NCBI GenBank assembly: GCA_035582835.1
Contig: JAYKAV010000306.1
Coordinates: 1 to 64,000, forward strand
Direction of reading: 5' to 3'
Length of the DNA stretch: 64,000 nt
From: Phoebastria nigripes
Taxonomy: Eukaryota > Chordata > Aves > Procellariiformes > Diomedeidae
A program made the translations under genes and the position numbers. Under the pieces are notes generated by a model. It was given only the letters and a program-made list of their open reading frames with translations. It did not search any database and was not told the origin of the DNA. Shown piece by piece: positions 13,101-24,908 of the stretch. The stretch's first letter is position 1. Each line of letters starts with the position of its first letter.

Positions 13101-15194
13101 GACTTACAACCCCCTTTCAATAGTATATCTTGAAAATTAAGGTAAGAACTTCTATGTTTCTAAAACACTATTTTCAGTTGAAGTTAACATGGCACGAGCA
13201 AACAGACTCTCACTGTGTTTTTCAGCACATTTATCCTCACTTCATACTGTGATTCATCACAGTCTGGGTGCAGTGATTTGAAAGTCCTATAATGCACTAA
13301 TGCATTACTGATAGCTATTTTCATTTATTAAAAGCAGTACCAGAATTCTCAGAGCATTTCAAAGCCTTGTTCCTCTATAGCAACTTTGGCAGGGACCCTG
13401 ACATAACTGAAAGTAGCAAAAAGCATTCACATGAAATAGACTCTTTCTGTTTTCAAGTTACAGTATATAGAAAGTATTGTCTGTTCTGGCTAATTAACGG
13501 AAACAGGCCTCCTCCTCCCTTAGATAAATATACAATAGAGAGAAAAGAAAGCACCCTGCTACACAGCGCCCTCATAAGGGAAGATAACCATACTAGACAT
13601 CCATCCTTTATCCTGCAGTGTAAGAGAGAACAATTGCATTGAAGGAAAAAAGATACTAAGGATCTGTGGTTGCTAGCTTTCCATGGCTACATAAAGAAGT
13701 TGTATGGCAGCGCTTAAGTTCCAGAAAGCACTTTACAATTTATTCGTTCCTTTAAGAACCTGAAAAATACTGGTGAACTTGAATTAAAGATCTGTATGTT
13801 GCAAATCCCAGGGNTTTTTTTGACAGTAACCTCGACACTAACATTAGTCTTTTAGTATTAAAAAAAAGTGTTATAGTGCACAATCATAAAGCTTTGTAAT
13901 AAAGACAGGAGGGCAAATTAAATTTGAATAGAAACCAACTATTTTCATATCCATTAATTGGGTACAGAATTGTAGATAAGATGATATTCATCAAATAGAC
14001 ATTTGTATATCATGATCCTAAATTGCAGGGATTCCGGGTAAAAATCACAGCCCTGTGATCACTAGACAAGTCCATAGTGATGAGGCACATCTAACATCAA
14101 GTCAGCAAGGTGAGGTCAGGATCAGCCAAGTAAAGGCTTAGGCACAGTCCTACCTACAACATATCTTAGGAAAAGACCAAGAGCAAGGGTCTGAGCTCAC
14201 AGTTGTCTCACAACACAGCTGTTTTCACACTGCCTAACCCAAGCCAGCTGTGCCAGCTAATGGGCAGCTGTACCCATGTCAGAGCTGGCCAGAGTCTGCC
14301 ACTGGACATCAGGGCACATGGGTAGGAGGGTGTAGACCCTGGAGGAGAACTTGGGGTCCTGACAACAGCTCCAACANCAAATGATAAGTGGCTTTGGAAT
14401 TCCTTTGTGTGTTTCTCAAGGTGAGAAAAATAGCCTTTTCAGAAGTGTCTGCCTCTTTCCATTGAAGAACTTAGGTTAGATCTATAAGCTTTAGATGACT
14501 AAAGGCAGCTGAGATGAATCTTAACCTGGATAGCACCATACTGATGCATCAGTACATTTTTAACTTTACTTTTCAGAAGAAAAGTGTTTTTATTACCCAA
14601 GTACTACAGTATTTCTAATGCTTCCTATTTTTTAATATTTTCTCTACTTTAGATCACAAAACCACTGAGAAATATTGCAGAAAAAGTCTCAGTGTCTTAG
14701 CTAAGGGTCTTAAAGACTCCCATTACTCCTAAATCTGAAGAAATGGTCACCAAATACCAAATGCAGTCTTCTCAATTTATTGTGTATTAGCAAGCTCTAA
14801 TGGCAGAAGTTAAAACAAAATGACACAACAAAATACAAGGAGAAGTGATCACATTCCCTGTATCAGTCTGCAGTTTCTTTAGGTTCTTAAAATAATTAAA
14901 TAATTCATCTTTTTAAAATAACTTCAAAATAGTACTATTGCCAGCAAATAACTTCAGCTACATTTAGACTCAACTGCACTCAAAATGCTGTAATAAATTA
15001 TTTATTTACACTTTAAGACAGTGTTCTCATTTTGATTTAGAATATACATTTAATTCCAAATTTCAGAAGCATTTCTAAATTGGGCAACATGTAAGTCACT
15101 AAAAAATTCTGCCTAAACCCCAACTGTATTGTGAGCCTTGAATTCTGTTGTTTTTTTCCTTAATTTTAGGCATAGTCATGGTTTCTAAAACTGA
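10119..15194. other. AT-rich non-coding DNA with one GC-richer patch
   Basis: No gene recognised. A minus-strand open frame at 12572-12850 reads protein-like but has no family I can name and no convincing splice context. The segment 14031-14378 is clearly richer in G+C than its flanks and is listed separately. One N is at 13814. Confidence 0.5.
14031..14378. repeat. unclassified GC-richer segment, possible old repeat
   Basis: This ~350-base block stands out from AT-rich flanks by base composition, with many CAGCTG, CACAG and GGTC-type words. It has no long open frame. Composition and sharp edges would fit an old LTR or other interspersed repeat, but I do not recognise a family and cannot see terminal repeats. 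One N lies at 14377. Confidence 0.25.
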
Positions 15195-15708
15195 TGCACC
15201 TCGAATACTGTGTTCAGTTTTGTGCCCCTCACTACAAGAAGGACATTGAGGTGCTGAAGCGTGTCCAGAGAAGGGCAATGAAGCTGGTGAAGGGTCTGGA
15301 GAGCAAGTCTTATGAGGAGTGGCTGAGGGAACTGGGACTGTTTAGTCTGGAGAAGAGGAGGCTGAAGGGAGACCTTATCGTGCTCTACAATCACCTGAAA
15401 GGAGGTTGCAGCGAGGTGGGTGTTGGTCTCTTCTGCCAAGCAACTAGCGATAGGACGAGAGGAAATGGCCTCAAGTTGTGCCAGGGGAGGTTTAGATTGG
15501 ACATTAGGAAAAATGTCTTTACTGAAAGAGTGGTTAAGCATTGGAACAGGCTGCCCAGGGAAGTGGTGGAGTCACCATCCCTGGAAGTATTTAAAAGACG
15601 TGTAGATGAGGCTCTTAGAGACATGGTTTAGTGGGCATGGTGGTGTTGGGTTGACGGTTGGACTCGATGATCTTAGAGGTCCTTTCCAACCTTTATGATT
15701 CTATGATT
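15195..15708 (+). mobile_element. CR1 LINE 3' fragment (copy D)
   Basis: A plus-strand CR1 copy, truncated within ORF2 at a point just after the catalytic RT blocks. A frame from 15194 to 15631 is still fully open (145 residues) and gives the CR1 C-terminal region: [66 protein letters not shown] and [12 protein letters not shown]. It ends at the usual CR1 stop (ATGGTTTAG). The 3' tail carries TGATCTTAGAGGTCCTTTCC and ends in ATTCTATG-type units. It lacks any promoter or catalytic core. The subfamily resembles copy C (24.9 kb) more than copies A and B. Confidence 0.93.
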
Positions 15709-18700
15709 ATCGATTTTGGTGTTTCAAGCTGAAATAACACAGACCAAATTTTCAGACTGTAAGAGTTCTGCAGTGCAAATCAGTTCAGAATGCTATAATT
15801 TTTTATTAGCAGCAATTTTTTTAGACTCTTGGTCATGATACTTAGAAATACAGCAAAACCCTTACTTGAGTTCTTTGAACTGTACTGTTATATTCACTGT
15901 CCAACAAATCAGGAAATATCTTTTGAAATCTGTTTTGTTTGTTCAGACAATCCCTCGGAACAAGATGGGATATTTAGGAATACAACTTAAAGCATATAGT
16001 TTAAAGCAACTTAATGCTACTTATTTAATAAAATTCTATGCTTTCTTTCCAATTCGAGGACACAGCTTTATGCAGATTTTATTAATTTAAAAAATAAATT
16101 TTTAATTCTTTTAAGAAGTTGAATAAACTCCGCAAAGCATGCCAATTGGCAGGCACAGGTGCCCACAATTCACTCGCTGATATTTATAAAGCACTTTACA
16201 ATTAGTCACAAAAAAAAAAAAAAAAAAAAAATCAAGCAAGCTGACAATACACATTTAATTTTTGCTTTCGTGATTACTGATATTTTCTAAATAGATAATA
16301 CCATAAAAGGAAGACTTATTTTACCTGCAGAATAAATGTAACAAAGGAGAGTGTACTCTTGCAATGTAGATACAGGAGAAAAAATTAGAAGGCACTCAAA
16401 AACAACTATAAGAAACCTCACATTTTGTATTATAATTGTATTATTATTATTTCTGTTTCTAACTACCCTAAATATTTAATTTCAGTAACACAGTATATTT
16501 TGTTTGTGATATGCAATCAGTTTTCACATTCACAAACACAACATGGAAGTACGTGAATGGCTGAAGCTGTTTTAATCCACCATGAAAGACCCATGTTCTT
16601 TCCCAGGCTGCAACATTTGTAGCCAAGTTCCTAATTGCTTCCATGCCCTAACAGTTTTTCTTTTTACACTGATCACTCCCCTAGGCCCAAAAATCATTGT
16701 AGAGTTTTACATATTCTCTCCAAAATATTTCTTTTCCCACTAATTATTTCCCTACTTCATTCTTTGAGATGTTTCTGTAACTACAACTGAAATGAAATAG
16801 ATAAACTGGTAATTTTATCAGTAGATGACAGGCCTATTATATAGGTTTGGGTTGGGTTTTTTTTTTCAGGATGGTACATAGCAGAAAGTATATTGCAATA
16901 TTGTGTTTCATTTAATATATTGCAATGCATGGGTATTTATGTATCATATACATTGGATAAACTGGGGTTTTTTTTAGGCAAGAAGCAATAATAACAAAAG
17001 TTGTCAGTGTTATAGTTTGGCTCTCACAAAATTCGGGGAACACCATTTAACGTTAATTATACTAAAAGTACAGGCACTTTATACTGAATAAACTTTAATG
17101 TCTTTCTATACTAAAATCAACACTCACTCAATTAAATGCAACAGAAAGCTTATATTTGAAGGAACCAAAGGGGTCAGAAAATAACAAAATGCAGCTGTTT
17201 GCTCTCACTTATAATTATGTACATCTGTTTGAATACACATTTAGGTTGAATGCGTAACAAAGTGTATTTCATTAAAGATGAGCAAGCAACCTATAAAAAT
17301 ACTGAGAAGAAAATACAGAAGTTAAAAATATAAATTCTCAGAAGTATTAAACAAAAGCCAAAGAGATAACTACTCTATGTAGAATATTAGCACAATATCC
17401 TGGAATTCTATTATGACATATAAAACCACAACAACTGTTTATCAAATAGTACAATTTTGAAAACTGTTTAATCCAAATAATAAAAACCTACTGGGATCAA
17501 TAGTAGTCTTTCCATTGACATTTATAAATTTTATTAGAGGTCTTGGATGATCAAAGTTTCCTAGATACTGTTATTTTATTAGTTCATATGGACTTCTCTG
17601 GTTTCTGTTTGTCTTATAGTATTTATAAGTACCAAATATATTCAACATAGGTACGTAGCAGTGGACAAAAATCCACATGGTAGTCTCAAAGTAAAACAAC
17701 TCTCCACCACCACCAATCCTAAAAAAAACCAAAACACAGGCTTCCATTTTCTCTGTAGTGTATTACGCCCTTCCAACAATGTTAAGTTCTCTAAAAGTTT
17801 AGTTAACGTCAAAAAAATTTCAATCTGGAATCAGATCTATGAAAACCAGAAATATAAAGAACTAGGATATTTCAAGCTCAAATTCCTGGAATTCAGGCTT
17901 ATAAAATACCATGGGAACTATTTAAAAACAGAAAACAATGTCCTTGTAAGTGTACACTGGAAGACTTTCTCGAGCAACTTCATGAAGATTTTATTAGAAA
18001 GCCTGAACTGACCACACTGTTTAAGTTAGGTCAACTCCTTCACCAAACTCCTACAGGCCTGTTCACAGGATAGATCCAACTGTGTTTCAAGAATACCAAA
18101 GTATTCTCACCTCCTTTCAACATTGCATTGTATATGTCATTAGCGAGACACGGCTTGCCCTGAGGATTATCACTAGTCAAAAAATAATAAAATAAATAAT
18201 TTTGGATGATGCTAAATGTATAGAAGTGAAAGATTGTACACAGTACACAACATAATAGTTATGAAATTTAGCAGTCTATAATTTGACAATACATCATTTA
18301 TATGTTGCTTTTATTCTGTACAGGCTAAAGACAAATAGATTATGTGTTTTGTGTGCAGTAAGTCTCCTTCATAGACAGCAGAATGAGTGTTGTGGGGTTA
18401 TTCACTGAATTTTGTATTATCTGAAGTGCCAGTTTTGCTAAAGATTGATGTCTTGGTAGAGTTCAAGATCTCACTGGTAAACCTCAATTCTGTTGGATTT
18501 TTTTGTTTGTTTTGAACAACAGGAAGAAGTATACTTTTGCTACTGAATACTACATTTCTGAGCTGTGTGAAATTCCGCTAGATTTCTGAGACGTATGAAA
18601 CATTAACTTGCGTAGCAGCTATCATCTTTTGCCACATTAATATCCTTAATAAGGCTAAGGTAAGAGTCTGACTCTTAAGCATTCATCTCTCCTATAGATT

Positions 18701-19219
18701 TTATTACATAGGAATGGAGATAAAGGTTGCAAATTAAATGGTTTTGGAGTCTGCAGTTTGATACAATTAGCAATGTTACAGAACTATACCAAACCCCTGG
18801 CAATTGCAGTAATATTAAGCATGCGAAGGAAAACCTTTGTGTTTCATCCCCTACTGCAGTGTGTGTCCCCTTGCCTCATTTCCAGGTCACTATCTCTGTC
18901 CTGTCTTGATCATTATGTTTAGCTATTATAAAACCTTAACATGAAAAAGGTTAGGAAGGTTTCAGTGCAATTACACCAGCTTCTGGGATCATTCCACCTA
19001 CGAAAATAAACAGATCAGAAAGTCTTAAATTCTTTGTAGGCATATTTTCAGACAAGTCTAATTTTCTTCTGAATACTGAGTACAGACTTAACTAGATAGC
19101 TTCCCCCCACCCTCAGCTCCCCCCCCCCCCGTTTTACTTCTATAAAGTATGATATATATAATAATGCATTATATGAAATCTATTGAGTACTTTTGGAATA
19201 AGAGCAAACAAAGCTACAT
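15709..19219. other. AT-rich non-coding DNA
   Basis: No gene or mobile element recognised. It holds a run of 22 A at 16210-16231 and a run of 12 C at 19119-19130, about 90 bases before copy B. A 116-residue open frame at 17661-18011 has no recognisable domain and is taken as chance. Confidence 0.5.
16210..16231 (+). repeat. poly(A) run, 22 bases
   Basis: Uninterrupted A tract read directly. The sequence before it is not recognisable as a retroposed copy, so this is annotated only as a homopolymer. Confidence 0.9.
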
Positions 19220-19223
19220 TGCT

Positions 19224-20330
19224 GTGGACAAGGGAAGAGCTACAGATGTCTTCTATCTGGAATGCTGTAAGGCCTTTGACACAGTCCCCCACAATGTCCT
19301 TCTCTCCAAATTGGACAGATACAAATTTGATGGGTGGACTATTCGGTGGATAAGGAATTGCCTGGATGGTTGCATCCAGAGGGTAGTGGTCAACTGATCT
19401 CAATGGAGATCAGTGACGAGTGGTGTCCCTTAGGGATCCGTATTGGGACCAGTACTGTTTAATATCTTCATCAATGACGTAGACAGTGGGATCGAGTGCA
19501 CCCTCAGCAAGTTTGCAGACAACACCAAGCTGAGTGGTGCAGTTGACANGCCTGAGGGACGGGATGCNATCCAGAGGGACCTGGACAAGCTGGAGAAGTG
19601 GGCCCGTGTGAACCTCATGAGGTTCAACATGGCCAAGTGCAGGGTCCTGCACCTGGGCTGGGGCAACCCCCAGTATCAATACAAGCTGGCGGATGAAGGG
19701 ATTGAGAGCAGCCCTCCTGAGAAGGACTTGGGGGTACTGGTAGATGAAAAGCTGAACATGGGCCAACAATGTGCGCTCGTAGCCCAGGCGGCCAACCGTA
19801 TCCTGGGCTGCATCAAAAGAAGCGTGGCCAGCAGGTCGAGGGAGGTGATTCTGCCCCTCTACTCTGCTCTGGGGAGACCCCACCTGGAGTCCTGCATCCA
19901 GCTCTGGAACCCTCANNNNNNNNNNNNNNNNNNNNNNNNNNNNNNNNNNNNNNNNNNNNNNNNNNNNNNNNNNNNNNNNNNNNNNNNNNNNNNNNNNNNN
20001 NNNNNNNNNNNNNNNNNNNNNNNNNNNNNNNNNNNNNNNNGCCTTTCAATACTTAAAGGGGGCTTATAAGAAAGATGGAGACAGACTTTTTAGCAGGGCC
20101 TGTTGCGACAGGACAAGGGGTAATGGTTTTAAACTAAAAGAGGGTAGATTTAGACTAGATGTAAGGAAGAAATTTTTTGCTATGAGGGTGGTGAAACACT
20201 GGAACAGGTTGCCCAGAGAGGTGGTGGATGCCCCATCCCTAGAAACATTCAAGGTCAGGTTGGACGGGGCTCTGAGCAACCTGATCTATTTGAAGATGTC
20301 CCTGGCCACAGCAGGGGGTTTGGACTAGAT
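19224..20330 (+). pseudogene. CR1 ORF2 fragment with two stops and a gap
   Basis: The frame runs from the first RT catalytic block (AFDTVPH) through TGA at 19395-19397 and TAG at 19431-19433 into [24 protein letters not shown] and [14 protein letters not shown] up to the N gap. The TAG is at the same codon as in copy A, where functional CR1 relatives have glutamine (copy C in this window has CAG there). The catalytic block again reads FADN rather than FADD. With the gap as drawn (125 N) the sequence after it is out of frame. With 151 bases, the length predicted from copy A, it is in frame and continues as [17 protein letters not shown]. Not functional. Confidence 0.85.
19916..20040. other. 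assembly gap (125 N) inside CR1 copy B
   Basis: All 125 bases are N. The flanks match copy A at 8874 and 8722, so copy A predicts 151 bases (8723-8873) in this place. The gap length is therefore an estimate and short by about 26 bases. Confidence 0.95.
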
Positions 20331-22761
20331 GACCTTTAAAGGTCCCTTCCCCAAACCATGCTATGATTCTACATTTCAGGAACTGCTTGTTTCAATAGCA
20401 TCAGTTTGAAAAACTTCCCTTACTGTGCACAAACACAACACAGACAACATCTCAGGAAATCTGGAAAAGCATGAAGATTTTTAGAAAATTCAGAATCCCC
20501 CATTCAACAGAAATAGACTCTTAAATACAGTACAATAGGTGCTTCACTAAACTATTTCATTGCCTTAACATTAATATGCAGTACTAATTTTACAGATTAT
20601 TTTTGAAATGTAAGGGAACCTAACAGCTTCCAGAAACTCCCCAAATTGATTTTTTTATTGGTTGCATCATTCCATGATGGCCTTATATATTGGTGAATGC
20701 ATATTTCGCTACATAAGTGTACCAAGGATGTGTACTAAGAACAATAAGTGTCATGCCTGAAATACATTTCAAGTTTGAGTTGTGAAAGAAGCAAATTACC
20801 TTGACAAATTTTGATCACTATCACACAGTCAGTAATTGTCACTACATTCTTCTGTGACTAACAGTGTCTGCAACTGGTGTCTTCTCTGACCTAGAGCATT
20901 TAAAGATTACAAATATTTAAAAAGACAATCAATACAATCTACAGAATCAGTAAGATTTAGATTCCTCAGGCATGTTACCATGTGTCAAAAGAATCATTAG
21001 TCTTTTAAAAGCTTTCCTCTCCTCCCTCCATCCCACCAAACCCTTACATGATATAGGAAGACATTGTTACTACTACTATTATACACTATAAAATATAATT
21101 TATTTGACTCAGTCCTCATAACTTGAGAAAAAAATCAAGTTACTACACCTTCAAGAAGTATCATTCTTGAAGAATATGTAGTTNTACACTGTTCAGAACT
21201 TCTGGTTTAAAAATCACTCTACATCCTACTGTGTCAGAATATATCAGAATGTCATTGGTTCTGCTTTTTTTTTTTTTAAAGTATATTTATATGTTCAAAA
21301 ATCACTTTCCATTTTCATTACTTCTTAAGCATCATGGGAGAGGAGGGCAGGGAGAGATACAGACCAAATATGACTCGCCACATATAAGCAACCTACGATA
21401 GCAAACAACTCACCTGCTGGACAGCAATGTAGTACAGCCAGACTTCCTTTTCTGTACTTCAGAACGGGAAGTAATGGCAGGACAGAACCTTACTCACTTT
21501 TCCTCAGTCACAATCTTTGCTTAAATTTTTCTAGTTCTCCTCTAAAGGAACTGTAGAAGACCAGTATCTCCCCCAGACTTGTATAAAGGCTGACATTCAC
21601 TTACAGAGTTAGCAAATGAGCAAAAAGTGGTTATTCTTGTATTTTAATTCCTATGCCCTTTCTAAAACAGCTATGGTAGATACTCCCTGATTTTCATGAG
21701 TCCTGTGTTATATAGACTGAACCAGTACAAGCCTATTCCTTTTCTTGGAAGTTATGTACAAGTGTTTCAATCCAGTATGTACTGCTAAAATTGGTAACAA
21801 CACTCTAATAGTGTAAACACTATTACGTGTTCAATTCTATGCTGAATGGGTTGGATTCTGCCATCTCTGTAAAATGCCACAATGAGAAAAGATCTTTATC
21901 CTCTGAGAAAAATCATAAAATGCAAATTGATATACACTGAAGCTTTATTACAAAAGGTCATAAAGGATTAATATGGGTCTCTCATTATTTATCCAGTATT
22001 GGGATTTGTCACATTAATAGCTTTATTAAAAGAAATACTTTTATTATTCCCTATCATGTAACAGGAATGGACCCAGTATGACAGTGGCCACTTGCCAGGG
22101 AGAAAGCATACAGCAATGACAATACTGGCATGACAACAGTTTTGTTACTTGGTATATTTATTGATCCATTATCTCCGATTCTTCAGGTTCCATTTGCCCC
22201 AGTGTTACAAACTCCCTGGCTCAGATGCATCTTTTTAATTGCCAAAGCCAAAAGAGCCAGGGAGAGGACATACAGATACTGACTAAAAGTGCCATTCTGT
22301 TTATGTGTAACTGCCAGTGAAAAATGGAGTTTTACAGAAGCATGCAGAGAAAATGAATATTCCCTCAAGCATTTAATCAAGAATCTCTCAGCTCAATTTG
22401 TGCATTTCAGGCTGTTTATATTGTTTATAATGCACCTTTTCTCTTTCTTTGTGTAATATCATATATTATTTAAAACATGATGACAACTATTAATGCAAAT
22501 ATACTATGTAAATTATATTCCTATACTTCCTGTACATCAATGGTCTTAAGAAAAGATCTTAAACTCCTAAACACATAATAGAAGCAACTAGTAATAAAAC
22601 TGTCTTCTGGACTTCAGTAGAGGAGGGCTCACTTCAAGTCTCAAGAAACCATTTTCTACTCAAAATCAGCCTTTCGGACATGTGATAATTCGTGATTCAT
22701 TCACACTTACCATTCCAGGCTTCTGGAATTTACCTCATCCTTCCAAGTCTAGGATCCGAAG

Positions 22762-22787
22762 AAAAAAAAAAAAAAAAAAAAAAAAAA
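22762..22787 (+). repeat. poly(A) run, 26 bases
   Basis: Uninterrupted run of 26 A followed by GAGAGAG. No recognisable retroposed sequence precedes it. Confidence 0.9.
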
Positions 22788-24443
22788 GAGAGATCTAACA
22801 CAGACTTCCCAGGGAACAAAACTTAGTGTCTTGAACTTCAGTCACAGCTGAAGTGTCTTCAAAGTCCCTTACACTCTATGTACTTATTTTCCAGAAGTGT
22901 AAAGAGACAATGTTCATGTACACCAACACTAGCAAAGAGTCATTGTCCATTTTAAAGATGAAGCACTACAGTGTTACTTACTTTGACAGTGAAATTAAGT
23001 TGTGGATATCAGATTTCCTCCATTAATGCTAACTGCTGGCAAATATTTAATAATTATTAACAGCACTTATTTGAATTTTCTCTAAGTTCTGTCTGTTATT
23101 CAAAAATTACCTCTGTATCACATCACTTGAGTTAGCTTAAAAAGTCTCCGTGAGGATGCTTGTGGAGGGTACTCCTTCCATCAACACCCTTCAGATAGTG
23201 ACTGTCATCCTGAGCTTTTTGATCAAGACATACCCCATTTCAAAGGTCCCAGTAAAAGTTAGAAACACACTGTTCCAGTCATTTGTGTGACAAACCTTAT
23301 CTTTGTCTTCCTTAATTAGCTCTCACTTTTATTCTTCTCCTCACCATTCACATAAAGTTTAAATCCCCTTTTTTAAAAAAATAAAAGCAATCCTAATCCT
23401 AGTTATCTACCATATTAATAATCCATCTACCTCTCATAGCTAAAATTATTAAAGTTTTACAGTTACTATAGAGAGGACTTCTTTATTCTGATCCTCAGCT
23501 ACTTCTGATTTGTCTTCTGTCCCATGAACTTTATTGAAAATATTCTATTCACCATCTTCAGTGATCTATTTATTATGAACTCTAAAAAAATTCACTACTC
23601 AATCTCCATATTTCTTCACTATTAGGTTCCTTCAAATATACTGACAAACTTTCCTTGGAAACTTAGGCCTCTTTCAGATCTCCTAAAACTCTCTAATCTG
23701 CTCTGTATTGTTCTCCATTTGATTATGCTTATCCCCTTCAATGTTCTGGCCAGGTTCTCTAGCGCATCTAACAAAAACTTCATTTTATCAACCCACATTT
23801 CCATATATTGAGAAAGTAAGTCACACCTTGCATCGGCTAGTTACACCAGCCTTCTAGGCTGCCTTTTTCATTTGAGGAGTTCCCACAGGCTGACAAAAAC
23901 TGCTCCATTTTCTCATTCAAAGTCCTCCTTAGAAGTCCGTTGAGAGGTAAGATTATGTTAAAGTAGGCACAAATCCCAACTGATGTAACTACACAGCTTT
24001 GGGCCTATACCAACTTCACAGCCAACCACCTCAGAGCCTTTACAAATGAGCTTGCATCTGTCTGTCTGAACCTGTCCCAAGGAACAATAGAAGTTTTAAT
24101 TAAAAGGTGACAGAAAATGGGTTTCTGAAAGCTTTATTCACTGCAGCTTGAAAATTATAAACTATTTAGATGAGTTTGGAAATATTACAGACCTTCTTCA
24201 AAATCTTACTTGTAGCCTCACATAAAGCTTGCAAATAGGAAAAAAAAAAAACAAAAACAAAAACAAACCCAAACTGTGATTCTTCAGATCTTCAGGAAAC
24301 AACTAGAATACTATTAGGAAATACATCTTTGTGGCTTTTCCATCTGAGTTTCTCAAACTCTTTTGCAAATTCTTTCTTCAAATGAAGTTTCAAGCATACT
24401 TCTCATTAAAAACCTACAGTAGTTTTCAAGCTGGCCAATTGCC

Positions 24444-24462
24444 ATATATATATATATATAAT
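24444..24462. repeat. (AT)9 microsatellite
   Basis: Nine tandem AT units read directly, with one further A. Likely length-variable between individuals. Confidence 0.9.
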
Positions 24463-24908
24463 TGCTTGGGGTTTATATTATGTTTATTGTACATCTGTAA
24501 ACAAACCTAAATCATTTAAAGTAAAAAATGTAAGATGATTTAATAATCACTGGCAGAACACAAAGATATTTTGTGTTTATCCTTCTAATTTATCATCCTA
24601 ATTACTGTCAAGTTATGGAACAAGCAGTGCATGTTGACTTGATAGATTACTCTTTCATGGAATGATAATTTTTTAACTGATCTCTCATTTACCTGTATGA
24701 AGAAAAAACTTTTTTCCCCAGATATGACAGCCCATTAATACATTATGACTGTAGTTAATACCCTGAAAGCTGCCTCTATGTTCCATACACCTTAGCATGT
24801 GGAGATTTAGCAAATGTACAAGTTTTTAAACCAAGAAAACATGATCCCTATAAACTTTACAGGTAACTTCCCTACTTTTTATGAGCATTTCCTATACCCC
24901 GGCCCAAA

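Larger units (their letters stand above)
19220..20372 (+). mobile_element. CR1 LINE, 5'-truncated, contains assembly gap (copy B)
   Basis: A plus-strand CR1 copy beginning inside the RT domain, at [23 protein letters not shown], and ending in the CR1 3' tail at about 20372. From about 19436 to 19915 it differs from copy A (8387-10118, opposite strand) at only one resolved base. Over roughly 130 aligned bases at 19259-19390 I count about 21 mismatches, and a 6-base deletion follows. After the gap, 20041-20345 shows three substitutions against copy A. The element contains 125 N at 19916-20040 and two single N bases (19549, 19568), both resolved in copy A. This mosaic pattern may be biological or an assembly product. 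Confidence 0.93.
20373..24908. other. AT-rich non-coding DNA with simple repeats
   Basis: No gene recognised. It contains 26 A at 22762-22787 and an (AT)9 microsatellite at 24444-24462. A pyrimidine-rich stretch at about 23300-23830 carries a 60-residue minus-strand frame without a nameable family. One N is at 21184. Confidence 0.5.

Noticed and set aside
23300..23830. Pyrimidine-rich stretch with a 60-residue minus-strand frame
   Set aside because: It looked like an antisense retroposed cDNA, but there is no poly(T) lead, no target duplication and no recognisable protein.
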